A stretch of 49,720 nt of DNA from Streptomyces sp. SID486 (GCF_009865385.1 NZ_WWJT01000563.1:1-49720); one strand, 5' to 3'; counted from the stretch's first letter, positions 25,378 to 34,704 are shown. Translations and numbers: made by a program. Notes: a model not told the origin generated them from the sequence alone.

Positions 25378-26403
25378 TCAGAAGACCGACTCGGCCTCGT
25401 CCATCCGGTCCTTCGGTACCGTCTTCAGCTCGGTGACGGCCTCGGCGAGCGGCACCATCACGATGTCGGTGCCGCGCAGCGCGGTCATCCGGCCGAACTG
25501 GCCGCGGTGCGCGGCCTCGACGGCGTGCCAGCCGAAGCGGGTGGCGAGGACCCGGTCGTAGGGGGTGGGGACGCCGCCGCGCTGGACGTGGCCGAGGATG
25601 ACCGGCTTGGCCTCCTTGCCCAGGCGCCGCTCCAGCTCGTAGGCGAGCGCGGTGCCGATGCCCTGGAAGCGCTCGTGGCCGTACTGGTCGATGTCGCCCT
25701 TGCCGTAGTCCATGGAGCCCTCGGCGGGGTGGGCGCCCTCGGCGACGCAGACGACGGCGAACTTCTTGCCGCGGGCGAAGCGCTCCTCGACCATCTTGGC
25801 CAGGTCGGCGGGGTCGAAGGGGCGCTCGGGCAGGCAGATGCCGTGGGCGCCGGCGGCCATGCCGGACTCCAGGGCGATCCAGCCGGCGTGCCGGCCCATG
25901 ACCTCCACGACCATCACGCGCTGGTGGGACTCGGCGGTGGTCTTGAGCCGGTCCATGGCCTCGGTCGCGACGCCGACGGCGGTGTCGAAGCCGAAGGTGC
26001 GGTCGGTGGAGGAGATGTCGTTGTCGATGGTCTTGGGGACGCCGACCACCGGCAGGCCGGCGTCGGAGAGCATGCGGGCCGCGGTCAGGGTGCCCTCGCC
26101 GCCGATCGGGATCAGCGCGTCGATGCCGAACTCCTCGACCATGTCGGCGGCGCCCTCGCAGGCCTCGCGCAGCCGGTCGCGCTCCAGCCGGGAGGAGCCG
26201 AGGATGGTGCCGCCGCGGGCCAGGATGCCGCTGACGGCGTCCAGGTCGAGGGCGCGGTAGTGGCGGTCCAGCAGGCCCCGGTAGCCGTCCTCGAAGCCGA
26301 TGACCTCGTCGCCGTACTGCGCCACCGCCCGGTGCACGACGGACCGGATCACGGCGTTCAGGCCGGGGCAGTCGCCGCCTGCGGTGAGAACTCCGATGCG
26401 CAT
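25378..26403 (-). CDS. pfkA: ATP-dependent 6-phosphofructokinase
   Basis: 341 aa. Converts fructose-6-phosphate to fructose-1,6-bisphosphate in the cytosol. Motifs: TAGGDCPGLNAVIR at the N-terminus, PIGGEGTLTAARML with Glu103-Gly104, PKTIDNDI with Lys124, and the substrate loop MGRHAGWIALESG. Gly104 points to ATP as donor, whereas Lys124 is the residue typical of PPi-dependent enzymes; this hybrid signature is known for Streptomyces ATP-PFK. ATG at 26403 behind AGGAGA. Divergent from pta-ackA. Confidence 0.95.
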   Translation of the reverse strand: MRIGVLTAGGDCPGLNAVIRSVVHRAVAQYGDEVIGFEDGYRGLLDRHYRALDLDAVSGILARGGTILGSSRLERDRLREACEGAADMVEEFGIDALIPIGGEGTLTAARMLSDAGLPVVGVPKTIDNDISSTDRTFGFDTAVGVATEAMDRLKTTAESHQRVMVVEVMGRHAGWIALESGMAAGAHGICLPERPFDPADLAKMVEERFARGKKFAVVCVAEGAHPAEGSMDYGKGDIDQYGHERFQGIGTALAYELERRLGKEAKPVILGHVQRGGVPTPYDRVLATRFGWHAVEAAHRGQFGRMTALRGTDIVMVPLAEAVTELKTVPKDRMDEAESVF

Positions 26404-26596
26404 CGTGCTGTGTCTCCTGCTCGCTGTCGTGTACCGGTGAGCCGGTGTCGATTGTTTCACGTCCGCCAGGCAGGTGAGGTCTTGACGGGCGCCTTATCCG
26501 GCAGCGGGGGTATTGTCAAGAGGGTCCTGCTCACCTCGGTGGGCGATTTTTATGCCGAAGACGCGACATCCAAGACATGAGGAACGGAGTGGACAC

Positions 26597-28687
26597 GTGA
26601 CGCGCAGCGTGTACGTGACCGGGATCGACCGCGGTGACGGCCGCCAGGTCGTGGAGCTGGGAGTCATGGAGCTCCTGACCCGGCAGGTCGACCGGGTGGG
26701 CGTGTTCCGTCCGCTGGTCCACGACGGGCCCGATCGCCTGTTCGAGCTGCTGCGGTCCCGCTACCGGCTCTCGCAGGACTCCGCGACCGTCTACGGCATG
26801 GACTACCACGAGGCGTCCGCACTCCAGGCCGAGCAGGGCACCGACGAGCTGGTCTCCGCCCTCGTCGACCGCTTCCACCTGGTCGCCCGCGACTACGACG
26901 TGGTCCTGGTCCTCGGCACCGACTTCGCCGGCACACAGCTGCCGGACGAGCTGTCCCTGAACGCCCGGCTCGCCAACGAGTTCGGCGCGTCGGTGATCCC
27001 GGTGGTGGGCGGACGCAAGCAGACCGCCGAGTCGGTGCTGGCCGAGACCCGCAACGCCTACCGCGCGTACGACGGCCTCGGGTGCGACGTGCTGGCGATG
27101 GTCACCAACCGGGTGGCCCGCGCGGACCGCGACGAGATCGCCGGCCGGCTCGCCGACCGGCTGCCGGTGCCCTGCTACGTCGTGCCGGACGAGCCCGCGC
27201 TGTCCGCGCCGACCGTCTCCCAGATCGCCCACGCCCTCGGCGCCCGGGTGCTGCTCGGCGACGACTCGGGCCTGGCCCGGGACGCGCTGGACTTCGTCTT
27301 CGGCGGCGCCATGCTGCCCAACCTGCTGGGCGCCCTCACCCCCGGCTGCCTCGTGGTGACCCCCGGCGACCGCGCCGACCTGGTCGTCGGCTCGCTGGCC
27401 GCGCACAGCGCCGGCACCCCCCCGATAGCCGGGGTGCTGCTGACGCTCGGCGAGGTGCCGCGCGACGAGGTCCTCACCCTCGCCGCCCGCCTCGCCCCGG
27501 GCACCCCGGTGCTGTCGGTGGCCGGCAACAGCTTCCCCACCGCCGAGCAGCTGTTCTCCCTGGAGGGCAAGCTCAACGCGGCCACCCCGCGCAAGGCGGA
27601 GACCGCCCTCGGCCTGTTCGAGCGGTACGCCGACACCGCGGACCTGGCCCGCCGGGTCTCCGCGCCGAGCAGCGACCGGGTCACCCCGATGATGTTCGAG
27701 CACAAGCTGCTGGAGCAGGCACGCTCCGACAAGCGGCGGGTCGTGCTCCCGGAGGGCACCGAGGAGCGGGTGCTGCACGCGGCCGAGGTGCTGCTGCGCC
27801 GGGGCGTGTGCGACCTGACCCTGCTCGGCCCGGTCGACCGGATCCGCAAGACGGCCGCCGACCTCGGCATCGACCTCGGCGACACCCAGCTGATCGACCC
27901 GGCCACCTCAGGGCTGCGCGACGCCTTCGCGGAGAAGTACGCGGCGCTGCGCGCGCACAAGGGCGTCACGGTCGAGCTGGCCTACGACGTGGTCTCCGAC
28001 GTGAACTACTTCGGCACCCTGATGGTCCAGGAGGGCCTGGCCGACGGGATGGTCTCCGGCTCGGTGCACTCCACGGCCGCCACCATCCGGCCGGCCTTCG
28101 AGATCATCAAGACCCGGCCGGACTCCTCGATCGTGTCGTCGGTGTTCTTCATGTGCCTGGCGGACAAGGTGCTGGTCTACGGCGACTGCGCGGTCAACCC
28201 GGACCCGGACGCCGAGCAGCTGGCGGACATCGCCATCCAGTCGGCGGGCACGGCCGCGCAGTTCGGCGTGGAACCGCGGATCGCGATGCTGTCGTACTCC
28301 ACCGGCACGTCCGGCTCCGGTGCCGACGTCGACAAGGTGCGCGAGGCCACCGAGCTGGCGCGCTCGCGCCGGACCGACCTGAAGATCGAGGGTCCCATCC
28401 AGTACGACGCGGCCGTGGAGCCGTCCGTGGCGGCCACCAAGCTGCCCGGCTCCGAGGTCGCGGGCCAGGCCAGCGTGCTGATCTTCCCCGACCTCAACAC
28501 CGGCAACAACACCTACAAGGCCGTGCAGCGCTCGGCCGGCGCGATCGCCGTCGGCCCGGTCCTGCAGGGCCTGCGCAAGCCGGTCAACGACCTGTCCCGG
28601 GGCGCGCTCGTCCAGGACATCGTCAACACCGTCGCCATCACGGCGATCCAGGCCCAGAACCCCAGCGAGAAGGCGTCCCAGCAGTGA
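26597..28687 (+). CDS. pta: Phosphate acetyltransferase (long form)
   Basis: 696 aa. Interconverts acetyl-CoA and acetyl phosphate. Long-form architecture: N-terminal BioD-like P-loop-derived domain (RSVYVTGIDRGDGRQVVELG), a DRTGG-type middle domain (~210-330), and a C-terminal catalytic PTA domain starting ~360 (MMFEHKLLEQARSDKRRVVL; YSTGTSGSGADVDKV; NTGNNTYKAVQRS). Start chosen at GTG 26597, seven bases after GGAG; upstream in-frame codons lack a ribosome binding site. The stop overlaps ackA by 4 bp (GTGA), so they form one acetate-overflow operon. Confidence 0.94.
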   Translation: MTRSVYVTGIDRGDGRQVVELGVMELLTRQVDRVGVFRPLVHDGPDRLFELLRSRYRLSQDSATVYGMDYHEASALQAEQGTDELVSALVDRFHLVARDYDVVLVLGTDFAGTQLPDELSLNARLANEFGASVIPVVGGRKQTAESVLAETRNAYRAYDGLGCDVLAMVTNRVARADRDEIAGRLADRLPVPCYVVPDEPALSAPTVSQIAHALGARVLLGDDSGLARDALDFVFGGAMLPNLLGALTPGCLVVTPGDRADLVVGSLAAHSAGTPPIAGVLLTLGEVPRDEVLTLAARLAPGTPVLSVAGNSFPTAEQLFSLEGKLNAATPRKAETALGLFERYADTADLARRVSAPSSDRVTPMMFEHKLLEQARSDKRRVVLPEGTEERVLHAAEVLLRRGVCDLTLLGPVDRIRKTAADLGIDLGDTQLIDPATSGLRDAFAEKYAALRAHKGVTVELAYDVVSDVNYFGTLMVQEGLADGMVSGSVHSTAATIRPAFEIIKTRPDSSIVSSVFFMCLADKVLVYGDCAVNPDPDAEQLADIAIQSAGTAAQFGVEPRIAMLSYSTGTSGSGADVDKVREATELARSRRTDLKIEGPIQYDAAVEPSVAATKLPGSEVAGQASVLIFPDLNTGNNTYKAVQRSAGAIAVGPVLQGLRKPVNDLSRGALVQDIVNTVAITAIQAQNPSEKASQQ

Positions 28688-29895
28688 CCTCCCCGACCCG
28701 TGTCCTCGTCCTCAACTCCGGCTCCTCGTCGGTGAAGTACCAGCTCCTGGACATGCGGGACAGCAGCCGTCTCGCGGTGGGCCTGGTCGAGCGCATCGGT
28801 GAGCAGACGTCCCGGCTGAAGCACACCTGCCTCACCTCCGGCGACACCCGCGAGCACACCGGGCCGATCGCCGACCACGACGCCGCACTCAAGGCGGTCG
28901 CGGCGGAGCTGGGCCGCGACGGCCTCGGCCTCGACTCCCCCGAGCTGGCCGCGGTCGGTCACCGCGTGGTGCACGGCGGGCTGTTCTTCACCGAGCCGAC
29001 CGTCGTCGACGACGAGGTGATCACCGAGATCGAGCGGCTGATCCCGGTCGCCCCGCTGCACAACCCGGCCAACCTCACCGGTATCCGCACCGCGCGGGCG
29101 CTCCGCCCCGACCTGCCCCAGGTCGCCGTCTTCGACACGGCGTTCCACACGACGATGCCGGAGTCGGCGGCGCGCTACGCGATCGACCCGAAGATCGCCG
29201 ACCGCCACCGCATCCGCCGCTACGGCTTCCACGGCACCTCGCACGCCTACGTCTCCCGGGAGACCGCGCGGCTGCTGGGCAAGGACCCGGCCGAGGTCAA
29301 CGTGATCGTGCTGCACCTGGGCAACGGCGCCTCCGCGTCGGCGGTGGAGAAGGGCCGGTGCGTGGACACCTCCATGGGGCTGACGCCCTTGGAGGGGCTC
29401 GTGATGGGTACGCGCTCCGGGGACCTGGACCCGGCCGTCATCTTCCATTTGGCACGGGTTGGCGATATGTCCATGGACGAGATCGACACTCTCCTCAACA
29501 AGAGGAGCGGCCTGTTCGGTCTGTGCGGGGACAACGACATGCGGGAGATCCGCCGCCGGGTCGAGGCGGGCGACGAACAGGCCGCGCTCGCCTTCGACAT
29601 TTACATTCACCGGATCAAGAAGTACATCGGCGCCTATTACGCGGTGCTCGGCACGGTGGACGCGGTCGCCTTCACCGCCGGGGTCGGCGAGAACGCGGCC
29701 GCGGTGCGGGAGGCGGCGATCGCGGGCCTGGCGGGCCTGGGCCTGGCGGTCGACCCGGAGCGCAATGCCGTGCGCGGTGGCGAGCCTCGGCTCATTTCAC
29801 CCGAATCCGCCCGAGTGGCGGTCGCGGTGGTGCCGACGGACGAAGAACTGGAGATCGCGACGCAGACCTACGCACTGGTCGGAAAGAAGAACTGA
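28684..29895 (+). CDS. ackA: Acetate kinase
   Basis: 403 aa. Converts acetyl phosphate and ADP to acetate and ATP. ASKHA-family motifs: VLVLNSGSSSVKYQLLD, VFDTAFHTTMPE, HLGNGASASAVEKGRCVDTS, and FTAGVGENAAAVRE near the C-terminus. GTG start overlaps the pta stop. Length is normal for the family. Confidence 0.96.
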   Translation: MTSPTRVLVLNSGSSSVKYQLLDMRDSSRLAVGLVERIGEQTSRLKHTCLTSGDTREHTGPIADHDAALKAVAAELGRDGLGLDSPELAAVGHRVVHGGLFFTEPTVVDDEVITEIERLIPVAPLHNPANLTGIRTARALRPDLPQVAVFDTAFHTTMPESAARYAIDPKIADRHRIRRYGFHGTSHAYVSRETARLLGKDPAEVNVIVLHLGNGASASAVEKGRCVDTSMGLTPLEGLVMGTRSGDLDPAVIFHLARVGDMSMDEIDTLLNKRSGLFGLCGDNDMREIRRRVEAGDEQAALAFDIYIHRIKKYIGAYYAVLGTVDAVAFTAGVGENAAAVREAAIAGLAGLGLAVDPERNAVRGGEPRLISPESARVAVAVVPTDEELEIATQTYALVGKKN

Positions 29896-29941
29896 ATAGC
29901 AGCACCTGAGCGGTGCGGCACTCATTTGTATCTTCCGCCAG

Positions 29942-29955
29942 ACGGAATATTCCGT
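29942..29955 (+). promoter_or_regulatory. Palindrome upstream of pyk
   Basis: Perfect 14-bp palindrome ACGGAATATTCCGT in the 87-bp ackA-pyk gap, 27 bp before the pyk ATG. It may be an operator or overlap the pyk promoter. Confidence 0.4.
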
Positions 29956-29982
29956 AGCGAAACAAACCGATAGGATCGCCCC

Positions 29983-31410
29983 ATGCGCCGTTCGAAAATC
30001 GTCTGTACTCTCGGCCCCGCGGTCGACTCCCACGAGATGCTCGTCGCCATGATCGAGGCGGGCATGAACGTAGCCCGTTTCAACTTCAGCCACGGCACCC
30101 ACGCCGAGCACCAGGCGCGGTACGACCGCGTCCGGGCCGCGTCCAAGGAGACCGGCCGCGCCATCGGCGTCCTCGCCGACCTCCAGGGCCCGAAGATCCG
30201 CCTGGAGACCTTCGCCGAGGGTCCGGTCGAGCTGGAACGCGGTGACGAGTTCGTCATCACGACCGAGGACGTGCCGGGCGACAAGCACATCTGCGGTACG
30301 ACGTACAAGGGGCTGCCGGGCGACGTCTCGCGCGGTGACCAGGTCCTCATCAACGACGGCAACGTCGAGCTGAAGGTCCTGGACGTCGAGGGGCCCCGGG
30401 TCAAGACCATCGTCATCGAGGGCGGTGTCGTCTCCGACCACAAGGGCATCAACCTGCCCGGCGCGGCCGTCAACGTGCCGGCGCTGAGCGAGAAGGACGT
30501 CGAGGACCTCCGCTTCGCCCTCCGCATGGGCTGCGACATGGTCGCCCTGTCCTTCGTCCGCGACGCCAAGGACGTCCAGGACGTCCACCGCGTCATGGAC
30601 GAGGAGGGCCGCCGGGTCCCGGTCATCGCCAAGGTGGAGAAGCCGCAGGCGGTGGAGAACATGGAGGACGTCGTCGCGGCGTTCGACGCGGTCATGGTCG
30701 CCCGTGGCGACCTCGCCGTCGAGTACCCGCTCGAGAAGGTCCCCATGGTGCAGAAGCGCCTGATCGAGCTGTGCCGGCGCAACGCCAAGCCGGTGATCGT
30801 GGCGACCCAGATGATGGAGTCGATGATCACCAACTCCCGGCCGACCCGCGCCGAGGCGTCCGACGTCGCCAACGCGATCCTGGACGGCGCGGACGCGGTC
30901 ATGCTGTCGGCCGAGTCGAGCGTGGGCGCGTACCCGATCGAGACGGTCAGGACGATGTCGAAGATCGTCACCGCCGCCGAGCAGGAGCTGCTCTCCAAGG
31001 GTCTGCAGCCCCTCGTCCCCGGCAAGAAGCCGCGCACGCAGGGTGGTTCGGTGGCCCGTGCGGCGGCGGAGATCGCCGACTTCCTCGGCGCCAAGGGCCT
31101 GGTCGCCTTCACCCAGTCCGGCGACACCGCGCGCCGGCTGTCCCGGTACCGCGCCTGCCAGCCGATCATCGCCTTCACCACGGACGAGGGCACCCGCAAC
31201 CAGCTCACCCTGAGCTGGGGCGTGGAGTCGCACATCGTGCCGTTCGTGAACACCACCGACGAGATGGTCGACCTGGTGGACCAGGAGATCGCCAAGCTGA
31301 GCCGCTTCGACTCGGGCGACACGGTCATCATCACCGCCGGCTCGCCCCCCGGGGTCCCCGGCACGACGAACATGCTCCGCGTCCACCACCTGGGCGGCCA
31401 GAGCAAGTAG
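29983..31410 (+). CDS. pyk: Pyruvate kinase
   Basis: 475 aa. Final glycolytic step, phosphoenolpyruvate plus ADP to pyruvate plus ATP. Motifs: MRRSKIVCTLGPAVDSHEM, NVARFNFSHGTH, the catalytic-lysine region VPVIAKVEKPQAVEN, MVARGDLAVEYP, and TQMMESMITNSRPTRAEASD. The C-terminal regulatory domain is complete. It follows pta-ackA on the same strand with its own 87-bp leader and ends at a strong terminator hairpin. Confidence 0.96.
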   Translation: MRRSKIVCTLGPAVDSHEMLVAMIEAGMNVARFNFSHGTHAEHQARYDRVRAASKETGRAIGVLADLQGPKIRLETFAEGPVELERGDEFVITTEDVPGDKHICGTTYKGLPGDVSRGDQVLINDGNVELKVLDVEGPRVKTIVIEGGVVSDHKGINLPGAAVNVPALSEKDVEDLRFALRMGCDMVALSFVRDAKDVQDVHRVMDEEGRRVPVIAKVEKPQAVENMEDVVAAFDAVMVARGDLAVEYPLEKVPMVQKRLIELCRRNAKPVIVATQMMESMITNSRPTRAEASDVANAILDGADAVMLSAESSVGAYPIETVRTMSKIVTAAEQELLSKGLQPLVPGKKPRTQGGSVARAAAEIADFLGAKGLVAFTQSGDTARRLSRYRACQPIIAFTTDEGTRNQLTLSWGVESHIVPFVNTTDEMVDLVDQEIAKLSRFDSGDTVIITAGSPPGVPGTTNMLRVHHLGGQSK

Positions 31411-31423
31411 AGGCCCTGAACGG

Positions 31424-31462
31424 CACCGAGGGCGCCTCCTGTGACAGGGGGCGCCCTCGGTG
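31424..31462 (+). terminator. Terminator after pyk (part of a 71-bp inverted repeat)
   Basis: 13-bp stem CACCGAGGGCGCC/GGCGCCCTCGGTG, with the inner bases CCTGT/ACAGG also able to pair, followed by TTTC. 14 bp after the pyk stop. An inverted, nearly identical copy ends the immunity gene at 34650. Confidence 0.85.
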
Positions 31463-31495
31463 TTTCACCGGGCCGGTGTCACACCTGCGCCGCCG
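31425..31495. repeat. 71-bp inverted repeat, left copy
   Basis: Reverse complement of 34634-34704 with 70 of 71 positions identical. It covers the pyk terminator and the last codons of the decayed immunity copy. Together the copies enclose a ~3.2-kb toxin/immunity region. Confidence 0.92.
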
Positions 31496-31752
31496 GCACG
31501 ACGGCGTTCGCCAGGGCGTGCAAAGTTCTCACGGTAGGAATCCGGCCGGCTCCTTCAGTAACCTCCGCCCGACCCGGCGAACAGGGTGGGTACGGCGGTC
31601 GACGCCCCGTGGACCGTGTGCAGTCGGCCAGGGCGAGCGGGCAAGCCCGGCGTCTCAGGACTTGGTGTGCGGTCCGGCAGGCGTTCCACCACCGCGTCGA
31701 CCGCCTCCCGGCTGGCACCGACGAGCAGGGTCAGCTTGAGCTGTGTTCTCAA
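31479..31752 (-). pseudogene. Decayed copy of the 129-aa immunity-like gene at 34261
   Basis: Minus-strand reading gives RTQLKL then TLLVGASREAVDAVVERL and TAVPTLF, matching RTRLKL, TLLVGAGREAVDGLLERL and TAVPTMF of the intact gene. The first ~35-residue internal segment and several shorter pieces are missing, and a frameshift is needed before the C-terminus (TLHALANAVVPAAQV against TLARAMAEAAAQV). The stop codon and downstream terminator are the same as in the intact copy. Clearly a degenerate inverted duplicate. Confidence 0.85.
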
Positions 31753-31919
31753 ATCGCCCCCGTCCCCCGACGGTTACTTCTCCGCCTCCCTGACTGTCGG
31801 CGGTGAAGGCACCTCCGTTGCGGCTTTCCGGGGGCTGCCGCCTCCCGGCCGTTCCGCTCGGCACCGAGGGCGCCCCGCCCCAGGAGACGCGCTCGGTTCT
31901 GTCCGGAGTTCGTCCGAGG

Positions 31920-32468
31920 CTACGGCAGGTCGGCGGCCAGCCGTTGCCACGCCTCGAACTCGCCCCACCGCGGGTGCTCAGCCAGCCATTGCCGCAGCGG
32001 CGCCACCGGGCTGAGCAGGCGGCGGACCGTCCGGAGCGTGAGGATCTGCGAGCGCTCCAGCTCACGCCAGCGCGGCGCCAGCGCTGCAGCCGTCTCACGG
32101 TCCATCGGCAGGGCGCCGAGCGCCCGTTCGAGCACGGTCCGTGGATCGAGCAGCGGTACGTCCGTCCGTGCACCCACCGACTGGGACAGTGAGCTTCTGA
32201 GCCACAGATCGCGCAGCAGCCATTCGCCGTGCTGCGTCCCCGTGGCCCGCTCGGCGGCGGCGAGCAGAGCCGACCATGCCGTGCCGACCGCCCGCCACCG
32301 CTCCACCGTCAGCCGGGCCGGATCCTTCTGGATGCGGGCGGCGAACATCTGCGCCGCGGCGATCCAGTGGTTCACCGACCCTTCCGCCCGGGCCACCTCC
32401 GCAGCCGACCACCGGCGTACGTGGGCGTCCAGGTCGAGCTGGTCTAGGCCATCGAAGAGCCCATTCAT
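31920..32468 (-). CDS. Putative immunity protein (182 aa)
   Basis: 182 aa, no signal peptide or membrane helix, mostly helical (e.g. VNHWIAAAQMFAARIQKDP). I do not recognise a named family. Its ATG overlaps the stop of the adjacent toxin C-terminal fragment by 4 bp (ATGA), the standard toxin-immunity coupling in polymorphic toxin cassettes, so an immunity role is inferred from position. The reading frame is intact although the toxin upstream is frameshifted, as expected when immunity is retained longer than toxin. Confidence 0.65.
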   Translation of the reverse strand: MNGLFDGLDQLDLDAHVRRWSAAEVARAEGSVNHWIAAAQMFAARIQKDPARLTVERWRAVGTAWSALLAAAERATGTQHGEWLLRDLWLRSSLSQSVGARTDVPLLDPRTVLERALGALPMDRETAAALAPRWRELERSQILTLRTVRRLLSPVAPLRQWLAEHPRWGEFEAWQRLAADLP

Positions 32469-33427
32469 CCGAAGTGCACCCCGGCCGCCTCGAACATCTC
32501 CTTCCGCAACTGTTCCGCACCGCCGCCCGGCGACCAGAACGGGTCGCCCGCCTTGAAGAAGTGACCACTGTGGTTGTCGATGCGCAGGCCGAAGTACTGC
32601 CCCCCACCGCCGGCGACCTCAGCCTCGCCCGCGGCACGCACCGCCGCGCCACCGCTCAGCACTGGGTGGGACAGCTCCTCTCCCTGCACCCTCTTCGGCA
32701 TGATCACCAGTTCTCCGTCCTCCAGCGCGGCCCACTTGACCAGCTCGCCGTCCATGTCGATGTAGTTGCCTCCGCGCGGGTCACCCTTGGCCCGCGGGGC
32801 CTCCTCCCCGAACTGAGCAGCCTCCTCGATGGGCTTCTTGAGCTTGGTGGCATCAATCCCTCTGCGGACACGTTGCCCTTATCACCCACTTTGTGGTACT
32901 TGCCACCCCACAGGTGCTGGTCCGCGATGTGCTTCAGCGCACCCTCCGTGATCGTCCTGCAGCTGATGTTGTTCGTCGCGGCCGGGTCCCCGGCCGCGAC
33001 GAAATAGGAGTTCCCTCCACCGTGAGGTCGTACGTGACCTGCGGCTTCGTGTACGAGGTGACGCCGACGACCTTGACGGTGCCGTGGTCCGGGGTCTGTA
33101 GCCGGTCACCGACCCGCAGACGCCCGGCGTCCGTCCAGGAGCGGCTGGTGAGGTCTTGCGTGCCTTGGAGGCACCCTCGAAGAACTTGGCGAGTCCACCG
33201 GCGACCCGGACCATGGCCGTGGCCACGGCGGGCGCCTTGCCGATCAGGGCGACCAGGCTGATGGCGCTGACCGCCGTCCACAGGCAGCTCTCCACGTCAG
33301 GATCGGAGAAGCACTTCTTGGCGTCCGTCACGCCCAGCAGGTCGAGCAGGATCTGGCCGCCGTTCGCCTTGACCCAGTCGAGAACATCCTGGTTCCCGGC
33401 CGCCATGGCCTCGCGGTACTGGTCCAC
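32465..33427 (-). pseudogene. Polymorphic toxin C-terminal cassette with remnant Hint domain, frameshifted
   Basis: Reads as a decayed Streptomyces toxin C-terminus. (1) 33427 to ~33170: pretoxin helix DQYREAMAAGNQDVLDWVKA...DVESCLWTAVSAISLVALIG...FFEGASKARK. (2) ~33160 to 33005: C-terminal half of a Hint autoprocessing domain, RVGDRLQTPDHGTVKVVG and QVTYDLTVEG; the N-terminal half with the catalytic Cys is missing. (3) 33002 to 32465: NSYFVAAGD, then a toxin module (ALKHIADQHLWGGKYHKVGD; KKPIEEAAQFGEEAPRA; LRIDNHSGHFFKAGDPF). At least three frame changes are needed (near 33170, 33003 and 32853), so no full protein is made unless these are sequencing errors. No gene body (repeats, secretion signal) precedes it; it begins abruptly at a head-to-head junction. 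Confidence 0.8.
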
Positions 33428-33448
33428 AGGAGTGTGTAGATCAGTACC
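33415..33448. repeat. Head-to-head junction of two toxin cassettes, inverted repeat
   Basis: GGTACTGGTC (33415-33424) and GATCAGTACC (33439-33448) are inverted 10-bp arms with one mismatched pair, separated by 14 bp. Both arms encode the same residues, DQYR, of the two oppositely oriented pretoxin segments, so the junction lies exactly at the same codon position of both cassettes. Confidence 0.8.
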
Positions 33449-34257
33449 GGCAGGCGCGCGCCCTGGCGTCCCTGAGCCTGCTGGACTGGGTCAAGGACAA
33501 CGGTGGCCAGATCCTCCTCGACGAAATCGGCTGGACCGACCTCAAAACTGTCTGACCAAGGGGGACGTCGAGAGCTGCCTGTGGACGCTGGCCAAGGCGA
33601 TCCCGATCCAGAAGCTGGGCACGGCGGTCAAGGCGATCGTCCGGATGTCCTCCGGCGTTTTCGGCTTCTTCGAGAAGTCCGCGAAGGCGAAGAAGACGCT
33701 GGACAAGCTCCGCAAACTCGCGCAGAAGGCGAAGAAGGAGCCCAACCTCCCGTCCCGCAAGAAGAAGCCCCGGATGGGTGGCGCCCGCGCGGAGCGCCGG
33801 CTTCGTCGGCACGGCCGGCCCGGCGTCGGTGTCCACCGCCGCGGCGGCCTCGTCCGACGACGGCATCGACCTGAACGTCTGCGACTTCGATCTGGCCGAC
33901 GACCTGCCCTACGAGGTACTGGCCGACATCGAGAAGAAGTACGGGTCGGACGTGGCGGACGGCGTGGAGTACCAGCGGATGCGGATGGGCAGCAGCGACA
34001 TCAAGGAGGCGGCGGATCATGCCCCTCCGGGCGTCGGCCGCAACCTCGAGGACATGGCCGACTACTTCCGGCAGTGGCGGAGCAAGCAGACCCACATCGA
34101 CACGGATACGAAGAACCCCGTCGCCTACGATGAGGACCGGAAGCTGATCATCATCAGCCAGCCGCACCGCATCCACGCCTACAAGAAGTCGTATGAGTCG
34201 TCCCACGACGGCGGCCGCTACGAGCCCATCGGCCAGGACCGACGCGGGAAGGAGTGA
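33439..34257 (+). pseudogene. Second polymorphic toxin C-terminal cassette, inverted, frameshifted
   Basis: Plus-strand homologue of the pretoxin of the preceding cassette: LLDWVKDNGGQILLD, a frameshift at ~33545, then CLTKGDVESCLWTLAKAI, VRMSSGVFGFFEKSAKAKKT. A second frame change near 33780 leads into an intact 159-codon frame (33778-34257) beginning APARSAGFVGTAGPASVS and ending with a distinct toxin module (DVADGVEYQRMRMGSSDIKE; LIIISQPHRIHAYKKSYES). The Hint domain is absent. The toxin module family is not recognised. The toxin frame stops three bases before the immunity gene start. Confidence 0.78.
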
Positions 34258-34260
34258 CCA

Positions 34261-34650
34261 TTGAGGACACGGCTGAAGCTGACCCGCGACGGGGACGCGT
34301 TCATCGCCCGGCTGGCGCCCTCCCAGGCGTCCGCGATGTACGAGGCGCTGAGCCACCTGCGAGAGCAGGACCTCGGCGACACGCAACTGACCCTGCTGGT
34401 CGGCGCGGGCCGGGAAGCGGTCGACGGGCTGCTGGAGCGCCTGGCCGGACCCCGCACGGAGTCACGCGACATCCGGCTGACCCTGGCCGAACTGCACATG
34501 GCGCACAGCGCGCTGACCGCCGTGCCCACCATGTTCCTGGTGCGCGGTGGCGCGTTCACGGAGGAGCCGTTCCACATCCGGCTGGGCTTCTACCGGGAGA
34601 ACTTCGACACGCTGGCGCGCGCCATGGCGGAGGCGGCGGCGCAGGTGTGA
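34261..34650 (+). CDS. Putative immunity protein (129 aa), cognate of the plus-strand toxin module
   Basis: 129 aa starting at TTG, three bases after the toxin stop and behind GGGAAGGAG. No membrane segment; mixed alpha/beta (LTLLVGAGREAVDGLLERL; FHIRLGFYRENFDTLARAM). Family not recognised; immunity role inferred from coupling to the toxin fragment. A degenerate inverted copy lies at 31479-31752. The final codons are part of the 71-bp inverted repeat. Confidence 0.65.
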   Translation: MRTRLKLTRDGDAFIARLAPSQASAMYEALSHLREQDLGDTQLTLLVGAGREAVDGLLERLAGPRTESRDIRLTLAELHMAHSALTAVPTMFLVRGGAFTEEPFHIRLGFYRENFDTLARAMAEAAAQV

Positions 34651-34704
34651 CACCGGCCCGGTGAAACACCGAGGGCGCCCCCTGTCACAGGGGGCGCCCT
34701 CGGT
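34634..34704. repeat. 71-bp inverted repeat, right copy, including a terminator
   Basis: Inverse copy of 31425-31495 (70/71). It contains the last five codons and stop of the 129-aa immunity gene and the hairpin ACCGAGGGCGCC/GGCGCCCTCGGT that terminates it. Confidence 0.92.

Noticed and set aside
26480..26521. TCTTGAC...GTCAAGA inverted repeat in the pfkA-pta gap as an operator
   Set aside because: Seven-base arms 28 bp apart are not convincing, and the same bases resemble promoter hexamers with poor spacing.
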